The position numbers were made by a program, and so were the translations under genes. This document shows, one piece after another, positions 63,104 through 64,000 of a DNA stretch of 64,000 nucleotides. The notes beneath the pieces are model-generated. The model was given only the letters and a program-made list of their open reading frames with translations, was not told the origin of the DNA and ran no database searches. The stretch is from positions 2,010,001-2,074,000 of the forward strand of contig VICG01000008.1 in NCBI GenBank assembly GCA_008692225.1, written 5' to 3'. The first letter of the stretch is position 1. Every line of letters begins with the position of its first letter. This stretch comes from Monilinia fructicola (lineage: Eukaryota; Ascomycota; Leotiomycetes; Helotiales; Sclerotiniaceae).

Positions 63104-63819
63104 TCAGTCCAAAATCGCCTCACCGAGAACTCCCTTCCTGAATTCTGTCATGATATGCCGGGCTACTCTATCATCTCGGTAGGGAATCAAAGGTATCCTT
63201 CCACACCTTTCCCAACACCAAGTCAACACTCCTTTTACCCTCAAATAAATCATCTCACTTTCGAACATCCCCATCCCCACAAATATCGTGCCTCTAGATC
63301 TATCCCCGCGTTCCTTACTGTCCAATGTCTCTAGCATATTTTGTACCACCCGTGGACCCCACCACACCCCTAAAAATCTTCTCAAAATCCATGGCACATA
63401 TAGCCCCGCGGGAATAAAGTCGAGATGAATACATAGTTTCCTCGTGGATAGATCTCCATCCGGGCTCTGGGTGCGGTACATGACATCGGGATTCGCAGCT
63501 TGAGACTTTGGGATGAATCTGAAGAGTTTGGGAGGGTTGGAGGAATGAATGATTGAGCGGAAGGGGGGGCGATACAGCTTAAGGTGAGATGATTCACGTA
63601 CAATTGATATGGGGGAATTTTCTTGCGAGTTTTGACTTTGGTGGGTTGGGAATCACTGGTGAAGGAACGAGCCGCTCTGTCTCGACTAGTTCCGTGGTGT
63701 TGGCAAGGGGATGTTTGGTTGGATGTGGATGATGGGTAATGGGTGATCTGAAAAAGGCTCGGGCTACTAATGCTATGTAGGCGATTGATCCGAGTGTGTT
63801 TTTGGAGGCTGCTTGACAA
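63104..63819 (-). CDS. Unrecognised gene, disrupted, start not defined
   Basis: On the minus strand two overlapping frames form one coherent sequence: IAPPSAQSFIPPTLPNSSDS from 63819-63490, then after one extra base near the CCC at 63488-63490, DGDLSTRKLCIHLDFIPAGL, RGTIFVGMGMFESEMIYLRV and GVLTWCWERCGRIPLIPYRD. The last frame ends at a TGA in ILD*DFSP, where tryptophan (TGG) would be natural. Downstream the sequence VGLAIGEH is followed by a GTGAGC donor. No ATG starts the upper frame, so the true start may lie in another exon. I do not recognise the family. It may be a decayed copy or a gene with sequence errors. Confidence 0.45.
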
Positions 63820-64000
63820 TGGCCGGGTTGCTTGTGTGCGGTTAAATGGTAAGTGAATAGGGATCGATTCGAGGAAACTAGATGAGAGAATACGCGGCTA
63901 GAAGAGAAGTTGGCGTGCTGCTTTCCTTGGCATTACATTGTGAAAAGGGGCGGAAAGACGTTGGCGGATACTACCAATGCAAAATCGCATTCTTATGGGG

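Noticed and set aside
23420..63819. Programmed +1 ribosomal frameshifting as the cause of the many frame changes
   Set aside because: Sites share no slippery sequence or stop context, occur in unrelated genes, include 2-base changes, and mostly sit in ordinary homopolymers or dinucleotide repeats.

Overview
This is a stretch of nuclear DNA from a filamentous ascomycete. The genes have short introns (about 45-200 bp) with GT..AG ends and CTAAC-type branch sites. Intergenic space is long and full of microsatellites and AT-rich islands. The gene set (Wee1 kinase, BUD2-type RasGAP, NOT3/NOT5, Cyp40, MRPL20, D-aminoacyl-tRNA deacylase) is ascomycete housekeeping. I favour a Leotiomycete such as a Sclerotiniaceae member, but only from the general look of the proteins, and I could not test this.

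Layout. 1-3.6 kb: AT-rich decayed repeats, including an inverted pair. 3.6-5.7 kb: a secreted GMC oxidoreductase (+). 7.5-9.8 kb: a ten-exon MACPF-like gene (-). 11.5-12.0 kb: an aegerolysin gene (+), divergent from the MACPF-like gene. Together these two look like a two-component pore-forming pair. 12-23 kb: no confident gene, low-complexity DNA. 23.4-27.0 kb: Wee1 kinase (+). 27-36 kb: repeats, a broken F-box gene (-) and a 163-bp solo LTR with a 5-bp target duplication. 36.1-38.3 kb: a heavily disrupted coding-like region (+). 39.3-40.0 kb: mitochondrial ribosomal protein L20 (-). 40.3-40.8 kb: tandem MITE-like elements. 42.5-43.7 kb: a conserved fungal protein of unknown role (+). 44-46.9 kb: microsatellites. 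47.0-51.2 kb: BUD2-like RasGAP (+). 52.0-53.4 kb: Cyp40 (-). 54.0-54.9 kb: DTD1 (-). 55.1-55.6 kb: a 461-bp inverted-repeat element carrying an array of 22-bp units. 56.3-58.5 kb: NOT3/NOT5 (+). 59-60.8 kb: coding-like fragments. 60.9-62.1 kb: a C2H2 zinc-finger protein (+). 63.1-63.8 kb: an unrecognised gene (-), disrupted, near the window edge.

The most interesting biology is the divergent aegerolysin/MACPF-like pair. Both members are intact in this sequence. The most important caution concerns reading frames. Most other genes can be read through only by discounting extra bases, nearly always one extra base in a homopolymer or one extra dinucleotide in a short repeat. Once those bases are discounted, whole-gene lengths become multiples of three. 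This fits insertion-type sequencing error better than decay of several core genes at once. The GMC, MACPF-like, aegerolysin and Cyp40 genes need no such correction.
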